Assembly (NCBI GenBank): GCA_009767595.1 | Contig: VSDK01015343.1 | Coordinates: 328,586-392,585, forward strand | Reading direction: 5' to 3' | DNA length: 64,000 bases | Source of the DNA: Symbiodinium kawagutii | Lineage: Eukaryota; Sar; Dinophyceae; Suessiales; Symbiodiniaceae | Part shown: positions 21,898 to 31,600 of the stretch, piece after piece | Numbering within the stretch: position 1 is the stretch's first letter | Layout of the letters: each line of letters opens with the position of its first letter | The notes under the pieces: generated by a model | What the model was told of the DNA's origin: nothing | What the model saw: the letters and a program-made list of their open reading frames with translations, nothing else | Database searches by the model: none | Made by a program: the position numbers and the translations under genes

Positions 21898-22878
21898 TGG
21901 TCCTAAGCTCAAGTCACAGGCCGCCCTTGGCATGTCAGCGGTCATGCGTTCGAAGTCAAGTCACGCACCACCAGAATCTGCAACGACACCTGGGCGACGA
22001 GATGCAACGAGTCAACGTTGCTATCTCTATCGCTATGGGAAATGCATGTAATTCCTGTGACTATTTATGGTTTAATTGGGTTTATCAGGGTTTATGTTTG
22101 TTGATGTTATTTTTGGCTCTTGTTGTTAAATTGATTTTTGAGATAGTCACTCTTAGCGTTTACATCTGTTGACTATCTCTAATGGTATCCCTCTATCTCA
22201 TGGGGGAATCTCTTCATCACACCAACCAGTACATTGCTGGGTCTGTCACCTATGGAGGATGCTGCTTCACAGCAGCCATGAAGAGCATATCAAGTACTGG
22301 TGGATGGTATATACTGCCCGACATTTTGGAAATGAATCCATGATACCTGCAATCACAAGTAACTAGTACCAGCATATGTTACAGAATATGCGGACATTAT
22401 TCTTTTGCACAATTGATCAGTTGTAGTCTATTAATTTGTCTTTACCGATTTGGATTTGATGACGCGAAGGAGAAATAAAACAACATTTGATGTTTCCTTT
22501 ACAGAAAAGCTTGATGTTCCCTTTTAGAAATTTGTTTTTCTAGTCGATGTATGACAAATCCATCCCAAAACTAACCAGAATCTAACTTTGAATAAGAGTC
22601 ATGGCGGATGTTCGCACTTTTTCAAAATACATGAGTTATCCGTGGATCCAAAAAAAACACCATCCGAAAAACACCCTGTAACTCATGAATGGATGGTACC
22701 ACATCCCTGTTTTCCTATGACAGTTCCATCCCACCCTGGCGCCCTGTGTGCGGCGGGAAGCTTCGCCCATCCCCCTGCAGCTCAGCCGCAGTCACCAGGA
22801 CCAGCAAATCCAGGCCGCTCCTCGAGGCGGCAGGCAGGATGCAATTCACCTGGGCGGCGGCTCACCGGTGGGGTAAAC
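21898..22878. other. No gene assigned; one GC island
   Basis: 22735-22870 is a GC-rich island directly left of an M1 element. It is open in two plus frames and one minus frame (plus: PQSPGPANPGRSSRRQAG), so it is noted only as exon-like. The rest is AT-rich without signal. Confidence 0.35.
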
Positions 22879-23009
22879 ATGGTGGTTTCTCAAAATGGGG
22901 GTGCCCCAAAAAATGGCTGGTTATTACTATAAATGACTAGTAATGGATGATTATAAATGACTAGTAATGGATGATTTGGGGGTACCCCTATTTTGAGAAA
23001 CAGCCACAT
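22879..23009. mobile_element. M1-family MITE
   Basis: ATGGTGGTTTCTCAAAATGG at the left and GGGGTACCCCTATTTTGAGA then AACAGCCAC at the right are inverted M1 ends. The interior holds a tandem repeat of ATAAATGACTAGTAATGGATG. Confidence 0.7.
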
Positions 23010-23073
23010 GGGTAAAAAAATGGAGGTCTGCTGCCAGACCTGAGAATCATTGGGATGCGACAAAAACAAGATA

Positions 23074-23453
23074 TCAAGAGTCATTGCTAAGAATGGATGA
23101 TCTTTTCCGTCGCCCTAATTTTTGTAAACCAAATCTCTGCAGTTGTCGCTTGAACCATGGACTGCAATTTGTACCTCTCAACCCACCTGAATTACCCAGA
23201 ATTCTTGCCTCGACCTGAGATGGGTAACGAATCACCCACGCTGTTGATGCGTTGCTTGAGGAATAGAAGAATGGACACCAATTTTTGGCACACAATGCAT
23301 GGACTCAAGGACAACCCCCTGGGGGTCCAACACTTGTAGCACAGCATAGGTCTGCAAAGCCATCGTCCAAGACACGCTTTCATTGATGCATCCGCCAACC
23401 ACGTGCTCCAGGCGCTGGCCACATGCATAGACATCCAGGGTCCTGAGAGTCAC
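23074..23453 (-). CDS. Candidate coding region, frames unresolved
   Basis: On the minus strand the segment from 23453 to about 23270 reads as natural protein (SWTMALQTYAVLQVLDPQG, VVLESMHCVPKIGVHSS). From about 23290 to 23080 another minus frame is natural (VEARILGNSGGLRGTN, then Lys/Arg-rich). This suggests two exons, or one gene with a frame break. No family is recognised. The plus strand has a 60-codon frame here that looks less convincing. Confidence 0.35.
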
Positions 23454-24239
23454 GAGATAATGTCGGTGGATGCTTACATAGATTGAGTGTTATACAAACC
23501 AAATCCCCGTTAAATCCCCTGAATTCTATTGAATTCAAATATTTTGCGATTCCATGAATAGAAATGACCTAGTAGACCATTTGGATTTTTTTTGATTCCA
23601 TATGTAGAATGGACATGACATAGTAGACCAATTGGGCGTGGTTGCCCTCGGGCACTCAAATTTTGACCCATGGCCAGTAAGCTGCAGATTCACGCACGTA
23701 TGACCACAGTCCACCGCATCAAGGTCCACAAAAGTCCCCTTCAACATGTTACAAACCGCAGCGAAGCCACCAACATCCTTTTGCCAAAGCAAACCGCACA
23801 CCAGGAACAACAAATGAAACACACACACCAACACCCTCTCTCTCACACACACACGCACACACACACGTGGAAATCGTATTGGCAAAGACTTGAAGCTGTT
23901 GCAAACCTCTTGCCAAAGTTCCTCATGCTGACGTAAAATAAACGCTTAAGTTAGTGGCTACCAAATGTCACATCGTTTATTACCCTGGCTGTGGTCAATA
24001 AACTGATCGTGGTTACCATGCTGACTATGCTTACAGCAAAGGCCATCGTGGCCAGGCTATACCAAAGGTAAACTAAAAAGGTTGTGGCACAGCTATTATG
24101 CTTGCACCAAAGGCTATGATGGCTACACCTACATAAATAAATAAATAAGTATATATATATATATATATAAAAATGATAAGTAAAAAAATTGTTAACAAAG
24201 TCTTTACACAAGTTTCACATTGGTAGCAAGGGCAGTTTC
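23454..24239. repeat. No gene; CA and TA microsatellites
   Basis: A CA run with CTCTCT (about 23817-23868) and a TA run (about 24150-24170) are present. The phrase GACATAGTAGACCATTTGG is nearly duplicated at 23565 and 23608. Nothing coding is supported. Confidence 0.5.
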
Positions 24240-24345
24240 CCGGGGGCCATCTGAGTCGCGCACGTTCCACGTATAACCACCAGCTCCTGCAGCAACCGTT
24301 GCGGCGGGCATCGCTGCCGCAGGTTGTTGGTTGTTGGCTGGTGTT
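24240..24345 (-). CDS. Candidate exon, unknown product
   Basis: A GC-rich island that on the minus strand reads AAAMPAATVAAGAGGYTWNV and then RDSDGPRETALAT. It could be an exon of the Asp/Arg/Gly-rich type seen at 26.1-26.9 kb. Borders are not defined. Confidence 0.28.
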
Positions 24346-24416
24346 TTTCATCGCCTTCTTAAGCAGCTTAGCTGGGCTGAGGGCGAAGAAAGGCCACCAA
24401 GGTCGGATTGAAGGCA

Positions 24417-24650
24417 TCAGCACCATCTAATGTTATCCATAAATTTCTTGAACCAGTTGACCGGTTCCATTCTGTCCGACCTGCTCCCCCTCCAGGCCCA
24501 TGTGCGGCCTCGCGCTGGCAGGGGAAGGACAGGGGGCCCGCAACGCACTCCACCGCAGTGGCAGGCTGAACGGTCCGGAAGCAGCTGCCCCATTCGAGGG
24601 GCTCCATGACACATGGCACCAGGCCCTGGTGCTGTGGATTTTAGTTTCGG
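24417..24650 (-). CDS. Candidate exon, unknown product
   Basis: A GC-rich island open on the minus strand. The frame ending at 24417 includes LPARGRTWAWRGSRSDRMEP and NWFKKFMDNIRWC before a stop. A second minus frame is also open over the core. No family is recognised. Confidence 0.28.
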   Translation of the reverse strand, partial: PKLKSTAPGPGAMCHGAPRMGQLLPDRSACHCGGVRCGPPVLPLPARGRTWAWRGSRSDRMEPVNWFKKFMDNIRWC

Positions 24651-24962
24651 TGGGTTTTCTTCTCTGGGTTTCAGCCAGTTTTTTTGGTTAGTTTCAGAGG
24701 GTTTCCCTGATGAGAAGTGCCGATGCATCAACAATATCTTGGAAACACAAGCTGCAAATCTGTTCGTAAATAGCCGCAGCATGTTGGGTGCAAATTTGAT
24801 GACACCCAGTGCTTTTTCACTGTGAATTGTCACGATGCAAAAGCACCACTGGAGGAACGCTGACTCTCACGTCATATGGGCGTAGGATTGAAACAAAAAA
24901 GCATTCATGCTGGGAGTTTTCGACTGCTTGAGGAGCCACGGCGCAAACACACAAACACATAC

Positions 24963-25046
24963 ATGGCATTAACCATTGTTTTCCCTATAGTTGGCTGGGC
25001 AATAACCACCATTAGTTGGTTGCTTAATATTGACCCATAGCCACAT
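24963..25046 (-). mobile_element. M3-family element, truncated
   Basis: The right end TTGACCCATAGCCACAT (25030-25046) and the interior ACCATTGTTTTCCCTATAG..GGTTGCTTAATA match M3; the left third is missing. It directly abuts the coding-like segment on its right. Confidence 0.6.
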
Positions 25047-25048
25047 CA

Positions 25049-25259
25049 CAAACATAAGTCCCACAAGTTTGTGGGAACCAAAATAGTCATCACTGAGGCG
25101 GCAAAAGACAGGACCTGCCAACCTCTCAAGAAATCTGAACATACTTTTTGGGCAGTCAAACAGCTGCATGTCGTTGTGCCAAAGGTAAGGGCCAGAATTG
25201 CTACTCTCCAGAATTCGCATGAAATCGCTAAGACTTGAATTTGTCCGGTCTAGCTTCGT
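25049..25259 (-). CDS. Candidate exon, about 70 codons
   Basis: On the minus strand an acceptor-like CGCATAG precedes 25259, and the following codons read as convincing protein (TKLDRTNSSLSDFMRILESS, LWHNDMQLFDCPKSMFRFL, CRLSDDYFGSHKLVG). The frame runs to a GTGATG donor candidate at 25049, two bases outside the M3 end at 25046. No family is recognised. This is the clearest case in the window of an exon ending right at a TIR element. Confidence 0.45.
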
Positions 25260-26143
25260 CTATGCGATATCTTGCTTGTGAGTGCTCTCAATATGCTCCA
25301 TGTGATGTGGGAATCTCTCCCTTTATCTTGACCTGCTCGTCCACATGGGCGGTGAAGATTAAACAAGTGTGTCGCTGAACGTGGTCAACCAACATGGACT
25401 GACAAGTTGATAATACTTTGGCGCACACACACACACACACGTATGTTCCACGCACCAAGGCATCGGTATATACTATTAGTACTGATGTCTGCATGTGTGC
25501 GTCTGTGATGTCTATGAGCTGCTGCTTTTATTCACGCAAAATCTCTTGACGCTACTTTGAAGGGCGGACCGGGCCTCGTTCAGTTTAAACACAATTAGCT
25601 ATAGGATGGATAACTTCATTTTGGGGTATCTCGTTCGGTTTTACCTCATATAGAGAAGTTGCAGATATGGGTACTAACAAAAACAATCTCGTTCAGTCAG
25701 GCGGACCCATCTCGTTCACCAGCTAATTGTGGATGAGAGTAAACAAAGAGCGCACGCCCTTTACTTGGAATAAATTGCCCAAATAAAAGTCGTTGCTCAT
25801 ATGACAAAGGTGTCTACAACGTCCTGCAGCTATGCCACACTACATTTTGTCGCAAAACTATCAATGCTAGAGTAGTGGCTGAAACACCCAGTGTGAGATT
25901 GGGAGTGCAACAAACTGTATGTGCGGATATGCGCAAGTAAAACCATGATTTCATAATTTATGTCGGAACGTTTTCACACAGCTCAACTGTGTATGGGGAA
26001 CATGCCGTTGGTGAATATATGGAAAGCTGGAACTTTTGATGATAAACTTCACGAGTCAGATAAGCCATCCCATCACAAGCATTCACACAGCCTCAAACAC
26101 GATCATCAAAGCCTCACTCCCATCACACAGGCCAGATCACATT
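25260..26143. other. No gene recognised
   Basis: A CA run lies at about 25424-25440. The phrases GGCGGACC..TCTCGTTCAG and TCTCGTTC recur at 25562-25715 as a loose repeat. No exon is supported. Confidence 0.4.
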
Positions 26144-26438
26144 TTACAAGTCCTGCGGGTTGACACGACCCGAATAGATGCTCCGGCCACTGGACGCGGT
26201 TCTCCCATACTCCGGCACACGGGCTGGCGGGGCATAGTCCGGTGGCGGCACAGTGCGGTAGGTGGCTGGCTCTGCGTAGCCGGTGGAACGGTAGGTTGGG
26301 GGTTCCCGAGCATGACTGGCTCCATAGGCAGATTGATAAGCATCGGAGTGGCTCTGGGAGTAAGCATCCCGCGGAGTCATGCGGACTCCATCGCTGCTCC
26401 GTTTGTAGCTTCTCTCTCTGCTGTCACGAGCAAGGCTC
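26144..26438 (-). CDS. Candidate last exon, Arg/Ser/Tyr-rich protein
   Basis: The minus-strand exon begins after an acceptor TTTCCACCTAG (26441-26439 region) and ends in a TAA at 26146-26144. The peptide is Arg/Ser/Tyr/Pro-rich (RERSYKRSSDGVRMTPRDAY; EPATYRTVPPPDYAPPARVP; final GRVNPQDL). It is low in complexity and polar, like tails of RNA-binding or splicing-related proteins, but no domain is visible. With the 26718-26932 and 27795-27920 candidates upstream it probably forms the 3' part of one minus-strand gene. Confidence 0.5.
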
Positions 26439-26614
26439 CTAGGTGGAAAGCAGTAACACTCTGTGAAAACAATGGCCTTGGCAGTTCCATACAAATCTTG
26501 AGGCATTTCACCAAAAATGCATCGCGAAACATCATAAGTTAGGCCACATTCCAGGTATTTTCAAAAATATCCAGTTGAAACTGTCACGGCACTACCTGGT
26601 CGCCAACAAGAATT

Positions 26615-26660
26615 AATAAGAACCACCACCACCACCACCACCAACAACAACACCACCACC

Positions 26661-26692
<32 letters not shown>

Positions 26693-26697
26693 CACTG
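26615..26697. repeat. ACC/AAC microsatellite
   Basis: Runs of ACC interrupted by AAC (CCACCACCACCACCAACAAC) lie between the two candidate minus-strand exons, so probably within an intron. Confidence 0.75.
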
Positions 26698-26717
26698 GTA
26701 TTAGAGTCGATGTTTAC

Positions 26718-26932
26718 CCACGTAACATCACCGGGCCCAACAGCTGCACCAAACATCAAACCCAGCATCGTCTGACCACGCTGGTCCCTGCCGTAGCCCT
26801 CTGGACGTCGTCCGTAGCTCTCAGCCGACCCGTGGCCATTGGTACGGCTGTAGCCTCGCGCATCCCGAGCATCCCGGGCATCGCGGGCATCGCGGGCATC
26901 GGAACGGCTGTAGCCATCTCGAACATCGGTTC
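26718..26932 (-). CDS. Candidate exon with Asp-Ala-Arg repeats
   Basis: Minus strand, after the acceptor-like CCTAAG. It reads DVRDGYSRSDARDARDARDA, then GYGRDQRGQTMLG and a hydrophobic GLMFGAAVGPG. The 9-base unit GATGCCCGC is repeated about four times to give Asp-Ala-Arg. The 3' border is either GTGATG (26731) or GTAAAC (26717); neither fits the phase of the 26438 exon, so an intermediate exon or a GC donor may be involved. Confidence 0.5.
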
Positions 26933-26989
26933 CTTAGGTCTCACAGGCACCCTCCAGGGTCCAAGTCACCCGCTGCAACCATGGAAAAC

Positions 26990-27265
26990 CATGCAGAAAA
27001 ATTGACATTTTTTGACATTGTGGATCCAATGATGTTCATTCCTTGCTCAAGGTCATGAAAGCCAATCACACGCAGATCATTGCGAGTAATTATACATCCT
27101 TACTTCTCTCTCTGCGTCGTCGTCCGAGCAAGCTCTGTCTCAGCCAGGATAAGGGACGAGGAAAGGAGACAACAGTTGTGCCACCCCTTTCTACACTCCC
27201 TTCTCATAATTATATCATCTTCAACCATGAACTCCCCAATTTCAAAACCAACAAGCATCTGTCAT
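26990..27265. other. No gene recognised
   Basis: Short open frames exist on the plus strand, but none is supported by composition or splice signals. Confidence 0.35.
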
Positions 27266-27425
27266 GTGGTTGGTGGTTGAACCACCGCTACGAAAAATAT
27301 TAGTCAACCAACATCAACCAACCAAGCACCTATGAATCGACATTTGGGAAAACAAAAAAGCCTGTAAAAACCATCAGCCAGCAGTTGTTTAACCATTATT
27401 GCTGGCTATTACCCCCTACTATTAT
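27266..27425 (+). mobile_element. M2 plus companion module
   Basis: Begins GGTTGGTGGTTGAACCACC, then CTACGAAAAATATTAGTCAACC, and ends with the AGTTGTTTAACCATT..GGCTATTACCCCC module. Same order as at 4647 and 21730. Confidence 0.65.
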
Positions 27426-27626
27426 ACCATAATCATTGCTTTGTTTTCCTGCCCATAACCCCTAAAAAAAACATTATAAACACCATTGTTGAGTTGTTTC
27501 ACCATTTGTTTGGTGATTATCCGCGTATTATTAGCCAATATGAATGGTTCGAACCCCCATGAATCCCATATCGAAACCATAAAAGCCAATGTTACTGGTT
27601 TTAACTTATGACTCCTAAAAACCAAT

Positions 27627-27741
27627 ATTGCTGTGGGTCAAAACCCCGTACCCCTGCTTCCCCTATCATTTACCATTGTTTTCCCTATGGTTGGTCATTA
27701 GAAGCCAGTATTGGTCGTTTGATATTGACCCATAGCCACAT
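27627..27741 (+). mobile_element. M3-family MITE
   Basis: ATTGCTGTGGGTCAA (27627-27641) and TTGACCCATAGCCACAT (27725-27741) are the inverted M3 ends. The interior CCTGCTTCCCCTATCATTTA is nearly identical to the 6109 copy. Confidence 0.75.
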
Positions 27742-27794
27742 TAATGGTTCGAACCCCCATTAAAACCACCAGCCTGGCACTATTTTCCCATGAA

Positions 27795-27920
27795 TTCCCA
27801 TGGCCCAGCTGCTGGACCCGCCACGAACATCACCATCTCTCCGCACTGAGCCGCGAGGGGCAGGTGGGGGCTGACCTGAGCGCCGGTCCAGCGAAGTGCT
27901 TGGATTTCTCAAGCCGGGGA
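27795..27920 (-). CDS. Candidate exon, Arg/Ser/Gly-rich
   Basis: A GC-rich island. On the minus strand after ATCCAAG it reads TSLDRRSGQPPPAPRGSVRR then DGDVRGGSSSWAMG. The composition matches the 26718-26932 exon. Its right edge merges with GATTTCTCAAGCC, an M1-type end, followed by GTGGTTTCTC and an AT-rich tail to about 28060. Confidence 0.4.
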
Positions 27921-28653
27921 CCCCTCCGAAAGATATGGGTGGTTTCTCGCTATATATGGTGACTAAGATTCTGGGTTTATTACTATAACTAAATTACTAT
28001 AACTAAATGACTGGTTAGGTGCTTTATTGCTATACAGTTAATTACTAATGGTTTATTAGTATATTTTTGGTTCCTGGCTGCTACAGGTTCCTTGCTGAAC
28101 AAGTGTGGGATTATGACTACCTTAAGCTTCAAAGACCCTATAATTTGTGGGTCTCATTGCAAAAACCCGGTTTTTTAGTGAATTCCAAGAAAAACCCGGT
28201 TTTGGTCAAAAAATATGGGTTTTTTTGATTTCCAGGGAATATCACCATCCAACCATGGTTTGGTATGGTTTTACATGGTTTTTTATTGTGGTATAAGCGA
28301 CTTACCCCTAAGTAACATACATGGTTTATATGGTCTTTGAAGCTTAAGGTAACATACATGTGGGGGAGTTAACATTTATACACCCTTCAATTCCCATTGG
28401 CCCTGTCAGGTTGGCCGGGCTCAGGGATTCCCATTGGCCGGGCTCAGGGAGCAAAGGACTCCCACGCAGATAGGATTCAGAGATATGACCATTTCTCCAA
28501 TGATATTCCAGCGATACAACTTAGTGATGCAGCCTGTTATGGCGACAATCTCTTTGTATACGATTCCATAAGTCAATATGATTCCATATAAGTCAATCCT
28601 TATAACACTCCTTCCCCATATGCAACTCCATCGGTCCACAAAGAAGAGGTTGC
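27921..28653. other. Left border region of the gene block
   Basis: 27940-28060 is AT-rich with M1-like phrases. 28155-28225 carries AAAAACCCGGTTTT twice and AAAAAATATGGGTTTTTT, a motif set seen again at 36395-36530 and 44675-44715. 28397-28590 has an open plus frame containing RIQRYDHFSNDIPAIQLSDA that could be a 5' exon of gene A. Confidence 0.45.
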
Positions 28654-31600
28654 ATGGCCGTGGTTGGCCACAACTCCTTTTGCTTCAGTGCAGATGTCCC
28701 ATGGCCCTTTGTCCATGGAAAGCCAAAGAAGAAAGCGATGTCAGGCCAGCTCCTGCCGGTGCTGGATTGGTGGAACAGAGGGTCTTCAAAACTGACCCCT
28801 GGTGAAGTGGAAATATATTTGGAACTGGCTTTATGTTCAAGCCTATATAGGCTATAGGGTTTTTCCAGTTTGATGCATGTCCTTCATATGCGCCACATAC
28901 AGTGAATGTATCAATGCACTCATGTTTCCCAGAACTCCAATGACAAAGAAGCGTATGCAACTTCTTTGCTTAACACATGTGACTTTGACACACCTCCATC
29001 CTCTATATTTGAGATCAAGCGGGACCGCTTCTCAGTGAAAACTTGCTGGTGGAAGCCATGGGTGATGCGGGAGCTGATGGCTCTGACCTTGAGAATGACA
29101 AGCCCAAGGTTGACTTAACGGGCCTTGCCATGGAGTTAGAAAAGGATGAGAGTGTCCGTGCCTACCTAAGGGACACAAAACAAGCCCTTTTTCACGCAGA
29201 CACAAATCCTGAAACGGTTCAATGTGTGAAGGATGATCACGTCCATACAATCATTCACATCATCATTTGCAAAACTGTGGAGGGACACCCTTTACCCCAC
29301 GTGAGTTCCCTTCGAGAACAGTTGTCCACACTATACAACAAGTGTGGTGTTGTGGTCGACGATGCCATCATTCACAATGATGCATGGTGCATTCGCAAAA
29401 TCATGGCATTTGTCAAGATGAAGGTGAGGAGGGGTAAGGTTTCCACAGCAACTCTCTGGAGACTTATGCAATGTTCTTTTCTTTTCTGGGCTGTGGGTAA
29501 TGAACTTGACTTTCGATGGATGAATCGATGCACAACCATGGTTGAATAGAAATTGATTGTGGGGCTGTAATGTAAGTTGGTACTGGGGTCTATAATTTCT
29601 TTTCATTGGGGCATACCATGTGCATTGACACTGTTTCTTCACCTCGGGCACAAACACATGTCAATGTGAAATCCATGTCTGCACTGATCGCTTCCCAAGG
29701 TATACCGCTTTCAAGAGCTGTGCTTGATACTCAACCCTTTCTTGGAGGACCTCTTCCGACAGTGGCTTGGGCCGGAGGGACTCCCACAGTGTTGAAATTA
29801 TATATAAGTGTTTGTAGATGGATTGATCCAAACTCATGCACTGTACTGCCAATGTTCGCACCACTGGTCCATTCAACATGTGCACCCCTGAGCTGATCAA
29901 GAGGACACCATTCGTGAAGTCCGAGAAAAAATGGAGGGACGCCGTGGATCCAAGGTATAGGGTATGATCAAAAGTTTGATTCCAACACATGTCTTTTTTG
30001 CTAACATGAGTTATGATCCCAGGTTGAAATTGTTATCATATTGGGGCCCTTCCCTGATAGGCTTCAATTGGCTCCGTGGGTGAAGATCAAGATGCTTACG
30101 ATGAATCGGACAATGATGCCAGTGAAGTTGCTGAAGACTCCGATGTTGAGATTTTGGGAGTTGATATCCCAAACAGCGGTACCCCATCAACAAAGTCGTC
30201 AGGCCAACCCGTGCTGATGGGCTCTGCCCCATCCATGCCTGGTCAGAAAGGCGTGGAAACCAAGAGCCTCAATGCCCAGCAGGCAGGCACCGTGGCAGGA
30301 TCTGCGAATGCAGGCGGGGTTTACTCCATAGAATTGCTGTTTTATCATCATTTGGGTGTTCAATCCCAATGTTGTTTGCAGAGTTTATCTCTCATTACAA
30401 TGAAAAGCCATCAGGATGTATAATGCAAGCACAACTTCACCTTCCCATGGATCCATGCAACATGCGCACCATCATAGGTGAAGATCGTGCAAAGAAGTTG
30501 GAACTTGCAAAGCAACGCTTGGAAGAGTAAGACCCTTAATTGTTTTCATTCACTGCTTTGACCATCGAAGCAAAGTCTATACCACGAGCTTCTAAACTGA
30601 GTCGAAAAAACAAAATCACAGCCATCGATGTACAACTCAACAGGATGAGTCTTGTGCTTCCAGCCCATTAAGGATACGAAAGCAAAAGAGTTCCGTGAAT
30701 GCACAGATATTCGAGTACAAGGCTGCGGACGCTACTCGGCCAGCGCCGGTGCGAGCGCAGACAAACCCAGGCTGGGAATTGAACCCCGAGATCAATATTG
30801 AATATATAATCAAATTTTGTGATTGAATGAAACTGGGTTTGGATTTTGCCATGCAGGTTTGCAAGAAAAACCAACTCGACCTGTTGCAGCTGCCCATGAT
30901 AATGTGGAGACTCAGCCCATTGATATCATGGCACAGCCGGTTGCAGCATCACCACCTGCTTCAACATCGCCTCGTTTGTCAACTCATTCTTTGCGGAAGA
31001 ACTACCAGGGACAGTCTCCCCCATCAGATCCGGCTACTACTCCTTCAGCCCCACAGCAGTCTAAGAATCCAGCAGGACATGCTCTTCCAAACGATGGCCT
31101 GGCTGCTGGTGAGGCTGCTGATCAGGTGGTTGATTCGAAATCATGTGACCATGCACTTCCTAAAAGTTGCGTTGAAAACATTGTATGAGGATTTGGTTGA
31201 ACCAACCGGCTCAAGCATACCTGTTTATAAAAAATCATATTCTATCATCAGGCTTTTCATGTGCTTCTATCAGGGGGAGGGTGATGAAGTTGAGCTGATA
31301 AATTTTGGCGTGTGATATCATGTTTGCGCCCCTTTCAGGTGAAGACCCCTGGACCGCATGAGCCGCTGGTCACTCGGAATGACCAGTTGTCCATGAAGGC
31401 TGCAAGCAAAGAAGAACGCCGAACGAAAATGGCAAGCAACAAATCCAAAAAGAAACGAGGAAAGAAAGGCAAAAAGAACAAAAGCAAAACTGGCAAAAAA
31501 GGAATCAAAGATGTTGTCCATGTGGAGTCCCCTTCCAAAAGGAACCGCAGACTTCTGAAGAAAAGGCAGGCTTCAACTGAACATGTTGAGCATGAGGATC

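Noticed and set aside
29661-29990. 109-codon minus-strand ORF inside gene A
   Set aside because: It is the shadow of plus-strand exons 29700-29788 and 29904-29961, which join their neighbours in phase.
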